Shown piece after piece: positions 28,112 through 36,240 of a stretch of 64,000 nt of DNA. Positions within the stretch are counted from its first letter, which is position 1, and each line of letters begins with the position of its first letter. Made by a program: the position numbers and the translations under genes. Below the pieces are notes generated by a model, which made no database searches, was not told where the DNA came from, and was given only the letters and a program-made list of their open reading frames with translations. The DNA comes from Alteribacillus iranensis (GTDB lineage Bacteria; Bacillota; Bacilli; Bacillales; Marinococcaceae): positions 1-64,000 of the forward strand of contig NZ_FONT01000001.1 of the NCBI RefSeq assembly GCF_900113025.1, written 5' to 3'.

Positions 28112-28996
28112 TTATTGAATCCAATCTTCATAAGAAGATTCTTTTATGTTGATTTTCGCTCCTTCTCGCAGCTCTTGCATAACCTCTTCGCCAGACTTTG
28201 CCTGTTCTTGAGTCAATGACTCTTCTATACTGCTCTCTAATTCCTCATACGAATCTTTTTTCTCGAGAACTTCTATAATGTGGAAGCCATGAACTGATTC
28301 TACAGGATCACTTACTTTTTCAGGCTCTAAAGAAAAAGCTGTTTTCTCAAATTCTTCTACCATTGTACCACGTTGAAATTCCCCAAGTTCTCCTCCGTTA
28401 TCAGCAGAGCCAGGGTCCTGGGAATATTCCTCAGCAAGCTTGGAAAAATCTTCGCCATCCTCCAGTTTTTCGATAACCTCATTAGCGGTTTTTTCATCTT
28501 CGACTAGGATATGGCGGGCGTTCACTGTCACCAAATCTTCTTTATTATCCTCAAAGTGTTGTTTCTTATCCTCTTCTGTGACTTCTACCTCTGCTGTGGC
28601 GAGCTGTTCTAGGACCAGCTGCGGTTTAATGACTTCTTCTTTTAATTCCTCAATGGAATCAACCGGAAGCTGAAATTGCATTTGCAGCATGGAAAGTAAT
28701 TGTTCGTCTTCCTCTACACCGTATTCGCTTTTGAAATTCTCAAACTCTTTATCTATTTGTTCACTGTCTATATTTAACTCTTCTGCTTTGTCATCAATAA
28801 TGATACCGCTGACTATATCGTTTAACACTTGTTGTCCAAATCGCTCTTTAAGCTCCCCAACGAACTCATCTTCTGTCACGTTCGTTTGATTAATTTCTGC
28901 TATTGTTTTGCTCTCATCGGCGCCTTGCTCATTACTGCATGCGGTAATAAGGAAAACCGCACATAAGCTGGCAGCTGAAAGACAAAATCTTTTCAT
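28112..28996 (-). CDS. prsA: Foldase lipoprotein PrsA (peptidyl-prolyl isomerase)
   Basis: Extracytoplasmic, lipid-anchored foldase required for secreted-protein and penicillin-binding-protein folding. 294 residues. Signal peptide with lipobox LITAC (Cys20), an N-domain, and a parvulin domain at about residues 155-250: NARHILVEDE, EEYSQDPGSADNGGELGEF and HGFHIIEVLE. The domain is acid rich, as expected of a halophile surface protein. A ten-base A-run and AT-rich DNA lie upstream; GGGTTGGGTGTGAA precedes the ATG. It faces the CssRS-like operon across yhaL. Confidence 0.95.
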   Translation of the reverse strand: MKRFCLSAASLCAVFLITACSNEQGADESKTIAEINQTNVTEDEFVGELKERFGQQVLNDIVSGIIIDDKAEELNIDSEQIDKEFENFKSEYGVEEDEQLLSMLQMQFQLPVDSIEELKEEVIKPQLVLEQLATAEVEVTEEDKKQHFEDNKEDLVTVNARHILVEDEKTANEVIEKLEDGEDFSKLAEEYSQDPGSADNGGELGEFQRGTMVEEFEKTAFSLEPEKVSDPVESVHGFHIIEVLEKKDSYEELESSIEESLTQEQAKSGEEVMQELREGAKINIKESSYEDWIQ

Positions 28997-29133
28997 TTCA
29001 CACCCAACCCCTTACATGTAATAACCATTAATATGAACAACACATATCATATCATAGAAAGTCATAAAAAAAAAATTTAATACAAATTTAATATGAAGGA
29101 AATAAAAGAGAGATGACTTTAGGGGGAATATAG

Positions 29134-29217
29134 ATGTATGGTGGATATTATGGGGGATTTATTTTAACAATCATAGTATTTATCTTACTAATTATTGTCG
29201 GGGCTATCTGGTATTAA
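29134..29217 (+). CDS. YjcZ/SscA-type small spore-associated hydrophobic protein (27 aa)
   Basis: Short gene missed by length cutoffs. The product opens MYGGYYGGFILTII and continues as one hydrophobic helix ending IVGAIWY, the typical layout of Bacillus YjcZ-family proteins (GGFxLIVVLFILLIIVG). AGGGGGAATATAG precedes the ATG at moderate spacing. Members are found in spores, and SscA helps coat assembly. It is in a gap between prsA and a divergent membrane-protein gene. Confidence 0.75.
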   Translation: MYGGYYGGFILTIIVFILLIIVGAIWY

Positions 29218-29241
29218 GAGGGTGGAAGAGAGTCACACATA

Positions 29242-29276
29242 TCTCCAATGTCTCTGTCAGGCATTGGAGTATATAT
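29242..29276. other. Hairpin downstream of the YjcZ-like gene
   Basis: CTCCAATG and CATTGGAG pair around TCTCTGTCAGG, flanked by ATAT on both sides. It lies 25 bases after the YjcZ-like stop and 15 bases before the end of the convergent membrane gene, so it may end both transcripts although the T-runs are poor. Confidence 0.5.
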
Positions 29277-29288
29277 GCTGATTTCCCG

Positions 29289-29471
29289 TTATATAAGTAG
29301 TAATTCAATGAAGGTAGAAGTACATAATATGGTTATAAGTATATTAATCGTGCGGAATATTTTAGGATGGCGTTCGTCGGGGATTTCTTTTTTTATACAA
29401 AGGGCATTAATCATTGAATTAATTATAAAAAAGTAAGCTGCCGAAAATAGAATGAACAGAACAACGATCAT
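29289..29471 (-). CDS. Hypothetical two-helix membrane protein (60 aa)
   Basis: On the minus strand ATG 29471 is preceded by GGAGGAAAGAGT, an excellent ribosome binding site. The product has two hydrophobic segments (about residues 3-20 and 42-58) separated by a charged loop, IKKEIPDERHPKIFRT. No family is recognised. The overlapping plus-strand frame (29248-29436) lacks a binding site and is rejected. Confidence 0.65.
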   Translation of the reverse strand: MIVVLFILFSAAYFFIINSMINALCIKKEIPDERHPKIFRTINILITILCTSTFIELLLI

Positions 29472-29599
29472 ACTCTTTCCTCCAATACCATGTGTCTATT
29501 TCACCTTAGCAAAAATTTTAATAAAATGATAGTTTTTTGCCAATAGAATATTAGTAAAAGGTGCTAATGAGCCCAGATGTAGAGAGAGCAGGTGAACGA

Positions 29600-30178
29600 A
29601 TGGCAGCAAGAAAAAGAAACAAATGGAAAATATTATTTCTTCTCTTGTTAGGGTTAAATGTAATAGTATTCATTTCTTTGTATATGTTAATCACAACTTC
29701 AGACACAAGAACACAGACTCAAAACGATAATGGCACCGTCGAAGACCAGAATGAGTTCACTCCTTACATGAAAGTACAATTAACAGAAGAACAGTTAAAT
29801 AACATTCTGAAAGACCACTTGAAGGATCAGCCCTATTCAGTAAAAGCTGCAAGCGGTAAAATCCAATTAAACGCTACGTATCATGTTCTTGGTCAAAAAG
29901 TGGAGGCATCGATGGATTTTCGTCCCGAAGTAACGGACGACGGAAACATAATCTTGCATCAAAACAATTTTTCTGTTGGAAATTTACCTCTTCCCGCGTC
30001 AGAAGCGTTAGCTTTAGTAGCGTCTCAAGCAGAATTGCCGACGTATATTACAGTAAATCCTTCTAGAGAACAGGTTCTTGTTGAGTTACACCATATAGAT
30101 TTTGGCAAAGAGTATCGGGTGAAAGCAGAAACATTTGATTTGCAACAAGATCATATTACTCTATGGGTTGGAAAGTAA
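29600..30178 (+). CDS. DUF2140 (YpmS-like) membrane-anchored protein
   Basis: 192 residues. A positively charged N-terminus (ARKRNKWK) leads into one membrane helix (about residues 10-30). The extracytoplasmic domain contains the family-like LTEEQLNNILKDHLKD, NATYHVLGQKVEASMDF, and NFSVGNLPLPASEALALVAS. The function is unknown. ATG 29600 has AGGTGA five bases upstream and gives the usual length; an in-frame GTG at 29561 would add 13 residues without a good binding site. Confidence 0.82.
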   Translation: MAARKRNKWKILFLLLLGLNVIVFISLYMLITTSDTRTQTQNDNGTVEDQNEFTPYMKVQLTEEQLNNILKDHLKDQPYSVKAASGKIQLNATYHVLGQKVEASMDFRPEVTDDGNIILHQNNFSVGNLPLPASEALALVASQAELPTYITVNPSREQVLVELHHIDFGKEYRVKAETFDLQQDHITLWVGK

Positions 30179-30195
30179 CGGTCCTCTGTCAATGG

Positions 30196-30222
30196 TAGTG
30201 TGATATCACACCTTTTTCTTTT
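30196..30222 (+). terminator. Terminator of the YpmS-like gene
   Basis: The palindrome AGTGTGATATCACACCT is followed by TTTTCTTTTT. Confidence 0.7.
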
Positions 30223-30307
30223 TCAAAAGCACTTCATTATTAACACGAGGGATGCGTATAAGCCGCATAGAAAAAAATGTTTGTAGTTTTACCTTCGTAC
30301 TATGAGT

Positions 30308-30337
30308 AAAAAAGCAGCCATTACATTGGCTGCTTTA
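30308..30337 (-). terminator. Terminator of the DUF3267 gene
   Basis: On the minus strand AAAGCAGCC pairs with GGCTGCTTT, the stop codon lies in the loop, and a T-run follows. Confidence 0.85.
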
Positions 30338-30869
30338 GTAATATATCAAGACCATTTTGTTTCTGTTCAATATAGGAGTGCTTAGGAGCAGAAAATAAAG
30401 GTTTTACATAAACGAAATCATACACACTCAGTCCCATATTAAAAGAAAAGAGGACGATAAATAAATGGGCATATGAAGGGAATAGAAGGGCCCCCCAGAC
30501 AGACAATATTCCAACAAAAAATGTAGGAAATAGAACCGCTAACATATACATATTTCTGCCGATCGGTTTCTTAGATTCCATCGTTACAACCAAGATTTTT
30601 GATTTATTAGGTTGATGACGGCGGAGCTTCATCCGCACCCCTGCTAACCAGAGAGGAATGGTGTCTAACACTAAGTGAAGAGGGAATAATAATAGGAAAA
30701 AGAGAATGGTATTTGCCATTCCTATCTCTGCAAATACAATACCTGGGTGAGACAGACTAAAAATGAGATAACTGAAAATAAAAGAGAGTATCATGCTGAG
30801 AATAGAAAGTAGCAAGAGTCTAAAGGTGTTATATTCCTTTTTCACATTGATGGACTTCCAACAGTTCAT
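30321..30869 (-). CDS. DUF3267 family membrane protein (YhaJ-like position)
   Basis: 182 residues with four to five hydrophobic segments. The second holds LFFLLLFPLHLVLDTIPLWL, resembling the HxxxH-like, peptidase-derived fold noted for DUF3267 proteins, although only one His is present here. N-terminus MNCWKSINVKKEYNTFRL is typical. It lies between prsA and scoC, where B. subtilis has yhaJ/yhaI; I am not certain it is orthologous. GGGGGAATATGG precedes the start. The function is unknown. Confidence 0.72.
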   Translation of the reverse strand: MNCWKSINVKKEYNTFRLLLLSILSMILSFIFSYLIFSLSHPGIVFAEIGMANTILFFLLLFPLHLVLDTIPLWLAGVRMKLRRHQPNKSKILVVTMESKKPIGRNMYMLAVLFPTFFVGILSVWGALLFPSYAHLFIVLFSFNMGLSVYDFVYVKPLFSAPKHSYIEQKQNGLDILLKQPM

Positions 30870-31018
30870 CCATATTCCCCCTTTCCGCTTCTAAAAGAAT
30901 AATTTAAGGGCTTCAAGGAGAAAAATCAATAGATAATAGAAAAATAGGCAAAAGAATTTTATTTTCGCCAATGTCTGACACGACATATCTATGGAAGAAC
31001 GCTAGAAGTGCTAATAAA

Positions 31019-31606
31019 CTACACCCCAGCAGAATTTTTGTCAGATGGTTGAGAAGATACTGGCATTAATGTTCCTTCTTCTTCCGTGAATTCTGTCTCA
31101 AAGCTCTGCATAGATTTTTCAAACATTTCCATGAAATCGTCCCCATAAATATGTCGTATGATCGTTGAAAATTCTACAAACTCTGGAAATTTCCCATATA
31201 AATCTTTCATTGGTAAGGCACCGTTGTAAACACTATACGTGTCGGGACGGTAGTTTTGGAGTGATTTAAGAAAAAGCTCATCCCCTTCCTTGGTCAAAGC
31301 AATGTAAGTATTTCTTTTATCCGTAGCATTTTTTGAAAACTTAAGCAGACCTCTTTCTTCAAGTTTTTTTGAAAAATTAAAAGCTGTAGAAACGTGCATC
31401 ACTCCAAATTTAGCTATATCTGAGATAGAAGCCTCTTTTTTATGGTAAGCGATCCAAAGGATTTGATGTTCATTGATATTTAGGCCATATGGTTTGATCC
31501 AATCTTGCCAATCTTTTTCGATCGACTTCCACATGGCTTTTGTTAGTTGTGCCATTCTGTGACTAAAGATGATCGACTGCTTTGTTGACGTTAATGAAGG
31601 ATCCAT
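31019..31606 (-). CDS. scoC: MarR-family transition-state regulator ScoC (Hpr)
   Basis: Represses extracellular protease, oligopeptide-transport and sporulation genes during growth. 195 residues. The winged helix-turn-helix lies at about residues 50-115 ([20 protein letters not shown], then [20 protein letters not shown]). The C-terminal [20 protein letters not shown] and [16 protein letters not shown] blocks are specific to Hpr proteins. GGGAAATAAA precedes the ATG. The position between prsA and yhaH/serC is as in B. subtilis. Confidence 0.94.
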   Translation of the reverse strand: MDPSLTSTKQSIIFSHRMAQLTKAMWKSIEKDWQDWIKPYGLNINEHQILWIAYHKKEASISDIAKFGVMHVSTAFNFSKKLEERGLLKFSKNATDKRNTYIALTKEGDELFLKSLQNYRPDTYSVYNGALPMKDLYGKFPEFVEFSTIIRHIYGDDFMEMFEKSMQSFETEFTEEEGTLMPVSSQPSDKNSAGV

Positions 31607-31666
31607 TTTATTTCCCCTTCCCTAATACAAATGAGTGTAAATTTAAAAATTTTTCTAACTATTTAC

Positions 31667-31698
31667 TACGTAAAGGAATCATGAGGTTCCTTTACGTA
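31667..31698 (-). terminator. Perfect 12-bp stem at the end of yhaH
   Basis: TACGTAAAGGAA pairs perfectly with TTCCTTTACGTA around TCATGAGG, overlapping the yhaH stop. On the minus strand a T-rich stretch follows only after some 14 bases, so termination efficiency is uncertain. Confidence 0.55.
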
Positions 31699-32017
31699 TG
31701 CGCTCATTTAATTCTGAAATCGCATCTGAAATATCACGAACTTGATGCTGAATAGCTGCTACTTCCGGTTCTACTTCTTCTTTGTAACGGCTGTACGTTT
31801 TCTTCATTTCCTGCGTCAAATTCTCCACTGCTTCAAAACCTTCCAAGGCCGCGTACTGCCATTCTTCCGTTGCAGGTTTATTTTTCAATGACTGCCAATC
31901 AAAATTCCTGACAGTTGCTCGTGTTTCTTGGCCTGAAGCTGGAGCAAACAGAAGCGCAGACAGACTTCCAAGCAGAGCTCCGGCAAAAATACCTGTAAAT
32001 AATGATTTGGAATCCAT
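31679..32017 (-). CDS. yhaH: YtxH-domain protein YhaH
   Basis: 112 residues. An N-terminal hydrophobic glycine-rich helix (FTGIFAGALLGSLSALLFAPASG) carries the YtxH/GvpP-like motif, followed by a charged coiled-coil tail. A general-stress or envelope-associated function is assumed for the family; nothing specific is known. AGGATAGGTGGAAG precedes the ATG. On the minus strand, TATAAT about 50 bases upstream is a candidate -10 without a clear -35. In B. subtilis trpP (yhaG) follows next; here it is missing and the space holds an inverted-repeat cluster. Confidence 0.88.
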   Translation of the reverse strand: MDSKSLFTGIFAGALLGSLSALLFAPASGQETRATVRNFDWQSLKNKPATEEWQYAALEGFEAVENLTQEMKKTYSRYKEEVEPEVAAIQHQVRDISDAISELNERIRKGTS

Positions 32018-32131
32018 CTTCCACCTATCCTTTCATCATCGCAATGAGTAAGTATTTTAGAATATTATACCTTAATAATAGTATAGGGAAAAGATGATCA
32101 ACTGAAAAGACCATTCTTAGGGGAGTTAGAA

Positions 32132-32309
32132 ACTGTTTAACGGCAGAAGAACAGGATAGCGGGTGTAAACAGTAAGGGGCAGGTCTCTACAAAAGGAGTT
32201 GTCTCAGAAGCAACTCAATCTAGACAGGACCATTACTCATGTGATTACATTTGTCCCTGCACCATGATATGGGGAAAGAGACAATCCCCCCTATCAGTAG
32301 AAGACCTGC
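32132..32309. other. Inverted-repeat cluster: candidate structured RNA or MITE-like element
   Basis: The serC-yhaH gap contains a set of nested stems. Outer stem: GCAGGTCTCTAC (32179-32190) pairs with GTAGAAGACCTGC (32297-32309), 12 bp with one bulged A. Inside are GAGTTG/CAACTC (32196/32211), CAGGAC/GTCCCTG (32225/32253) and GGGG/CCCC (32271/32286). A separate 8-bp stem ACTGTTTA/TAAACAGT (32132/32166) sits just left. No open reading frame with a ribosome binding site is present and no T-run follows on either strand. It could be a multibranched RNA, or a 131-bp element with terminal inverted repeats. Confidence 0.4.
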
Positions 32310-32340
32310 TATTTACTTACTGGCCACCTGGTTTAGTTAT

Positions 32341-33426
32341 TTATTGATGTTTGTCCCTAAATGAAATCATAAATTCCTGAAGAGCTTTCACAGATTCTAG
32401 AGATACAGCATTATAAATAGAAGCGCGGCATCCGCCTACAGAACGGTGGCCATTTAATCCTATAAAGCCAGCTTTCTTCGCTTCGTCTAAAAATTGTTTA
32501 TTTAATTCATCAGTTGGTAAATTAAAGGTGACATTCATGAGAGAACGGCTGTTAGTATCAGCGTGTCCTGTGTAAAATCCGTCACTTTGATCTATCACCT
32601 CGTAAAGTAAGGAAGCTTTTTCTTTGTTCCGAGATGCCATTCCAGCGGCTCCTCCGTTATCTTTCACCCAACGAAGCACTTGGTTTAACATATAGATGGC
32701 AAACGTCGGAGGGGTATGATAAAGTGAATTTTTTTCCGCGTGAGTGGTATAACGTAATAATGTCGGAATATCTTCTTTTTTATTAGACAACAAATCCTTC
32801 TTAATAATGACTAGAGTGACACCGGAAGGACCGAGGTTTTTTTGTGCCCCTGCATAAATTAATGAGAATTTATCTACTGGGATAGGACGGCTTAAAATGT
32901 CACTAGACATATCAGCGATAACAGGAACCTCAGACGCAACATTCAGGTCCTGCCACTGAGTACCGAAGATCGTATTGTTGGAAGTGATATGTACATATGC
33001 GTCTTCTTCACTAACATCCAAATCACTTAACGCAGGGATATGCTTATAATTACTATCTTTAGAAGATGCGCCTATTTTTGTTTCACCGAAGTACTTCGCT
33101 TCTTTCAGTGCTTTTTCTGACCATGAGCCTGTCAGAATATAATTAGCGGCTTTCCCCTTTTCAAGGAAATTCATAGGTATCATTGAAAACTGGAGGCTTG
33201 CTCCTCCTTGTAACAGCAGAACTTCATAGTCTTCAGGCACTTCTAAGAGGTCTTTCACTAAAGTGATAGCCTCGTTATGCACTTCCTCATAATCAGTACT
33301 CCTGTGACTTAATTCCATAACGGACATACCAGTGTCATTAAAGTTAAGTAATTCTTTTTGTGCGGTTTCTAAGACTTCTGTTGGTAAAGCGGCAGGGCCG
33401 GCGTTAAAATTATGTGCTCTATTCAT
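32341..33426 (-). CDS. serC: Phosphoserine aminotransferase
   Basis: PLP enzyme converting 3-phosphohydroxypyruvate and glutamate to phosphoserine in serine synthesis (and the analogous step of B6 synthesis in some bacteria). 361 residues. Seen: FNAGPAALPTEVL, LLLQGGASLQFSMIPMNFL, DMSSDILSRPI, the PLP-lysine region IYAGAQKNLGPSG, TPPTFAIYML and HRSVGGCRASIYNA. ATG 33426 follows AAAGGAGTGAAGACA; an in-frame GTG at 33435 overlaps the binding-site spacing. hit lies directly upstream on the same strand with 28 bases between, so cotranscription is likely. Confidence 0.95.
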   Translation of the reverse strand: MNRAHNFNAGPAALPTEVLETAQKELLNFNDTGMSVMELSHRSTDYEEVHNEAITLVKDLLEVPEDYEVLLLQGGASLQFSMIPMNFLEKGKAANYILTGSWSEKALKEAKYFGETKIGASSKDSNYKHIPALSDLDVSEEDAYVHITSNNTIFGTQWQDLNVASEVPVIADMSSDILSRPIPVDKFSLIYAGAQKNLGPSGVTLVIIKKDLLSNKKEDIPTLLRYTTHAEKNSLYHTPPTFAIYMLNQVLRWVKDNGGAAGMASRNKEKASLLYEVIDQSDGFYTGHADTNSRSLMNVTFNLPTDELNKQFLDEAKKAGFIGLNGHRSVGGCRASIYNAVSLESVKALQEFMISFRDKHQ

Positions 33427-33454
33427 TGTCTTCACTCCTTTGTGGTTAGTATCA

Positions 33455-33883
33455 TTATAAATGTTTCTTTAATCGGTCCGCGATCTGTTGGAGAGCTTCT
33501 CCTGAGTAATCACTGCTGTTATCTTTGAAAGTGTGTTTAAAGCCATCGTCGCTTCCATATCGAGGAATGAAATGGAGGTGGTAATGAAAGACAGCCTGCG
33601 ATGCAGCTTTCCCATTGTTATTTACAAGGTTAAGCCCGTCTGGTTGAAATTCCTCTTTTATTGCGTTTGCCAGTTTGGGAGCTATCCGAAATAAATGAGA
33701 GGCTGTTTCTTCTTTTAAGTGATAAATGTCTTCCTGATGTTCTTTTGGTATTAAGAGGGTGTGTCCTTTTGTGGTCTGGCTGATATCAGCAAACGCCATG
33801 ACGACATCATCTTCATAAATAACTGATGCCGGGATTTCCTCCTTTACAATCTTACAAAAAATACAATTTTCATCATGGCTCAT
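33455..33883 (-). CDS. hit: HIT-family nucleotide hydrolase Hit
   Basis: 142-residue histidine-triad protein that hydrolyses nucleotide phosphoramidates or dinucleotides. Motif HYHLHFIPRY gives the HxHxHxx triad near the C-terminus; CIFCKIVKEEIP at the N-terminus is the usual partial zinc site. GAAGGAAGTGATACC precedes the ATG. It is divergent from ecsA, exactly as in B. subtilis, across a gap of nearly 400 bases. Confidence 0.95.
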   Translation of the reverse strand: MSHDENCIFCKIVKEEIPASVIYEDDVVMAFADISQTTKGHTLLIPKEHQEDIYHLKEETASHLFRIAPKLANAIKEEFQPDGLNLVNNNGKAASQAVFHYHLHFIPRYGSDDGFKHTFKDNSSDYSGEALQQIADRLKKHL

Positions 33884-34065
33884 GGTATCACTTCCTTCAA
33901 ATTGTAATGTAATATAGTATTAATGTGGGCACAGATTTCAAGCCGTTTCCATAGGCGACTATAGAATTGGAAGGATTTATGGGACGTCAAAAAGAATAGA
34001 CGACAACCGAATAGGACTCAACTTTATTTTATCAGTACCATAGTCGTAAAACAATATAAGGGAAA

Positions 34066-34204
34066 AAGCGGGATCTGGTAAGAAATCATTTTATAAATAT
34101 AAGGACGGGAAAAGGAAACGATACAAAAAGAGACAACGTAACTCAGTGATTATCGTCCTTATGTTTTGAACCCTGAATAGAACGGATAGGGAGTCTTCCC
34201 GCTT
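34066..34204. other. Inverted-repeat cluster upstream of ecsA: candidate structured leader or small RNA
   Basis: In the hit-ecsA gap two long stems are nested or adjacent. AAGCGGGA (34066-34073) pairs with TCCCGCTT (34197-34204). Inside, ATAAGGACG (34099-34107) pairs with CGTCCTTAT (34154-34162), and CCCT/AGGG (34171/34188) forms a third hairpin. The remaining 388-base gap carries no supported gene. ecsA begins 68 bases downstream, so this may be its leader; a -10-like TACAAT at 34239 lies between them, which would instead make it a separate RNA. Confidence 0.35.
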
Positions 34205-34271
34205 AAAGAACGATATAAATCACACGACGAAAAGTCATTACAATGAAAATACATGTCAAAGGGGAAGTTTC

Positions 34272-35012
34272 ATGTCAAACCTGCTTAAATTAAAAGGAGT
34301 TAGCGGTGGATATAACGTTCATAAGCCAGTGCTTCATGATCTTGATTTTACTGTAGAGAGAGGGGAAATTGTAGGACTGATTGGATTAAATGGGGCCGGA
34401 AAGAGTACGACAATCAAACATGTACTTGGTTTAATGGAACCGACTAAAGGTGATATTTATATAAATAATCAGTCGATACATGAGGACCCGGAGTTATACC
34501 GTAAAACATTCACATATATACCAGAAACGCCTATTTTATATGATGAACTGACGTTATGGGAGCATTTAAAATTAACGGCGACCGCTTATAGATTATCTAA
34601 CAATACCTTTGAAGAGAGAGTGTATCCCTTATTAAGAGAGTACCGTATGGAAAAAATGAAAGATTGGTTTCCAAGTAATTTCTCTAAAGGGATGCGTCAG
34701 AAAGTGATGATAATGTGTGCGTTCCTTGTACAGCCAGAACTGTATATCGTTGATGAACCATTCGTTGGTCTTGATCCAGTCGCCATTAAGTCTCTTCTTG
34801 ATATGATGGTAGATATGAAGGAAAATGGAGCAGGGATTTTGATGTCTACTCACATATTGGCGACGGCAGAAAGATATTGTGACCGTTTCGTTTTACTACA
34901 CGAAGGTAAAGTTAAGTTACACGGGACAATGGAAGAATTACAAAGACAGTCTGGTATGCCGCATGCAAGACTTGATGATCTATACATTGAAGTTACTAAA
35001 GGAGCACTATAA
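34272..35012 (+). CDS. ecsA: ABC transporter ATP-binding protein EcsA
   Basis: ATPase of the Ecs transporter, which affects protein secretion, competence, sporulation and intramembrane proteolysis by RasP. 246 residues. Walker A GLNGAGKST (about residue 37), signature FSKGMRQKV (the degenerate form usual for EcsA), Walker B LYIVDEPFVGLDP, and H-loop STHILATAE. AAAGGGGAAGTTTC precedes the ATG. The last base of the stop codon overlaps the first base of ecsB (TAATG). Confidence 0.95.
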   Translation: MSNLLKLKGVSGGYNVHKPVLHDLDFTVERGEIVGLIGLNGAGKSTTIKHVLGLMEPTKGDIYINNQSIHEDPELYRKTFTYIPETPILYDELTLWEHLKLTATAYRLSNNTFEERVYPLLREYRMEKMKDWFPSNFSKGMRQKVMIMCAFLVQPELYIVDEPFVGLDPVAIKSLLDMMVDMKENGAGILMSTHILATAERYCDRFVLLHEGKVKLHGTMEELQRQSGMPHARLDDLYIEVTKGAL

Positions 35013-36232
35013 TGAGTGGGAAAAGCTTGTGGGGAAATCGCGTCCAGCATTTTTGGAATGAAGCTATTCGATACTTGCGTTTAATAGGAAACAGTGGGTT
35101 TATGTTTAGCTTGTATGCGCTATTTTTAGCAGGGGGGTATTTCTACCCTTCCTTTATAGAGTGGCTACCGGCGTCTTTTCCAGTCCATGTTGTGTTTATA
35201 CTATTATTTACATACTTATTAACAAGAAGCCCGATAAGAACTTTTTTAAAAGAAGGGGACCTTGTATTTTTGCTGCCATTAGAAAAGGCATTAACATCCT
35301 ATTTTCGTCGCAGCATTGTGTATTCTGCTGTTATGCAGTCAGTTGGTATATCTGTTCTATTTTTATTACTAGGGCCTCTATTCCAAGATAGAGTTTCAAC
35401 TGCGAGTGGTTATATGCTCACGGCGTGGCTTGTATTACTCGCTGCCAACTTCTGGAACAATGGAGCAAAGTGGGGGGAGACTCACATACGGGATGAGAGA
35501 AGCAGAAAGAGACATCAATGGGGAAGAGCTGTCATAAACCTAGTGTTAACTTACTTTTTATTCATTGATGCTCCATTGTGGTTTACCGGGGCCGTCCTTG
35601 TCATTATGTTATGTCTTTATGTAGCATATTACTCTCGTATCCCGACACAACATCTATTGAATTGGGAGCTTTTACTCTCAATGGAAGCGGAGAGACTATC
35701 GGCCTTTTATCGGTTCGTTCAGTCGTTTACAGACGTACCCTATGTGAAACCTTCCGTGAAACGGCGACGCGTGATTTCAAAGCTGACAGATCGTGTTATA
35801 TGGAATCAACATTCAACATATACGGTCTTATTTACGAAAGCGTTTATTCGATCAGGGGAGTATTTTGGGATGTACATCCGCTTACTGTTTGCAGGGGGAT
35901 TGGTGATGTACGCGTTCCCTTCCGATTGGGTAAAGATAGCTACTGCATTATTATTCATTTATATGACTGGTGTTCAACTAAAAACGCTCTGGCATCACTT
36001 AGATACAACGATATGGCCTGACTTGTATCCTACCTCCTTGAAAGAAAAAGAACGATCGTTCCAACAAATTGTAAAAATTTTGTTAGTCACCCAAACAGTT
36101 ATGTTCTTTTTTGTGTATTGGTTAGTGGGCAGTTTATATATATTAGCGGTTGTTATCTTGCTAGGAGGGATAGCCCTAAGTCTTTATTATCCAAGAAAAG
36201 GCAGAGGACGTCATACAACAACTTCCCATTAG
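35012..36232 (+). CDS. ecsB: ABC transporter membrane protein EcsB
   Basis: Membrane subunit of Ecs. 406 residues with about eight hydrophobic segments arranged in three groups (about 30-75, 95-160, 170-200 and 290-395). Conserved-looking N-terminal LWGNRVQHFWNEAIRYLRLI. Overlap with ecsA by one base implies translational coupling, and ecsC starts eight bases after its stop. Confidence 0.93.
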   Translation: MSGKSLWGNRVQHFWNEAIRYLRLIGNSGFMFSLYALFLAGGYFYPSFIEWLPASFPVHVVFILLFTYLLTRSPIRTFLKEGDLVFLLPLEKALTSYFRRSIVYSAVMQSVGISVLFLLLGPLFQDRVSTASGYMLTAWLVLLAANFWNNGAKWGETHIRDERSRKRHQWGRAVINLVLTYFLFIDAPLWFTGAVLVIMLCLYVAYYSRIPTQHLLNWELLLSMEAERLSAFYRFVQSFTDVPYVKPSVKRRRVISKLTDRVIWNQHSTYTVLFTKAFIRSGEYFGMYIRLLFAGGLVMYAFPSDWVKIATALLFIYMTGVQLKTLWHHLDTTIWPDLYPTSLKEKERSFQQIVKILLVTQTVMFFFVYWLVGSLYILAVVILLGGIALSLYYPRKGRGRHTTTSH

Positions 36233-36240
36233 GAGGTCGA

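Noticed and set aside
36118-36240. Longer start for ecsC inside ecsB
   Set aside because: Overlaps the conserved ecsB end; AGGAGGTCGA before ATG 36241 fixes the start.
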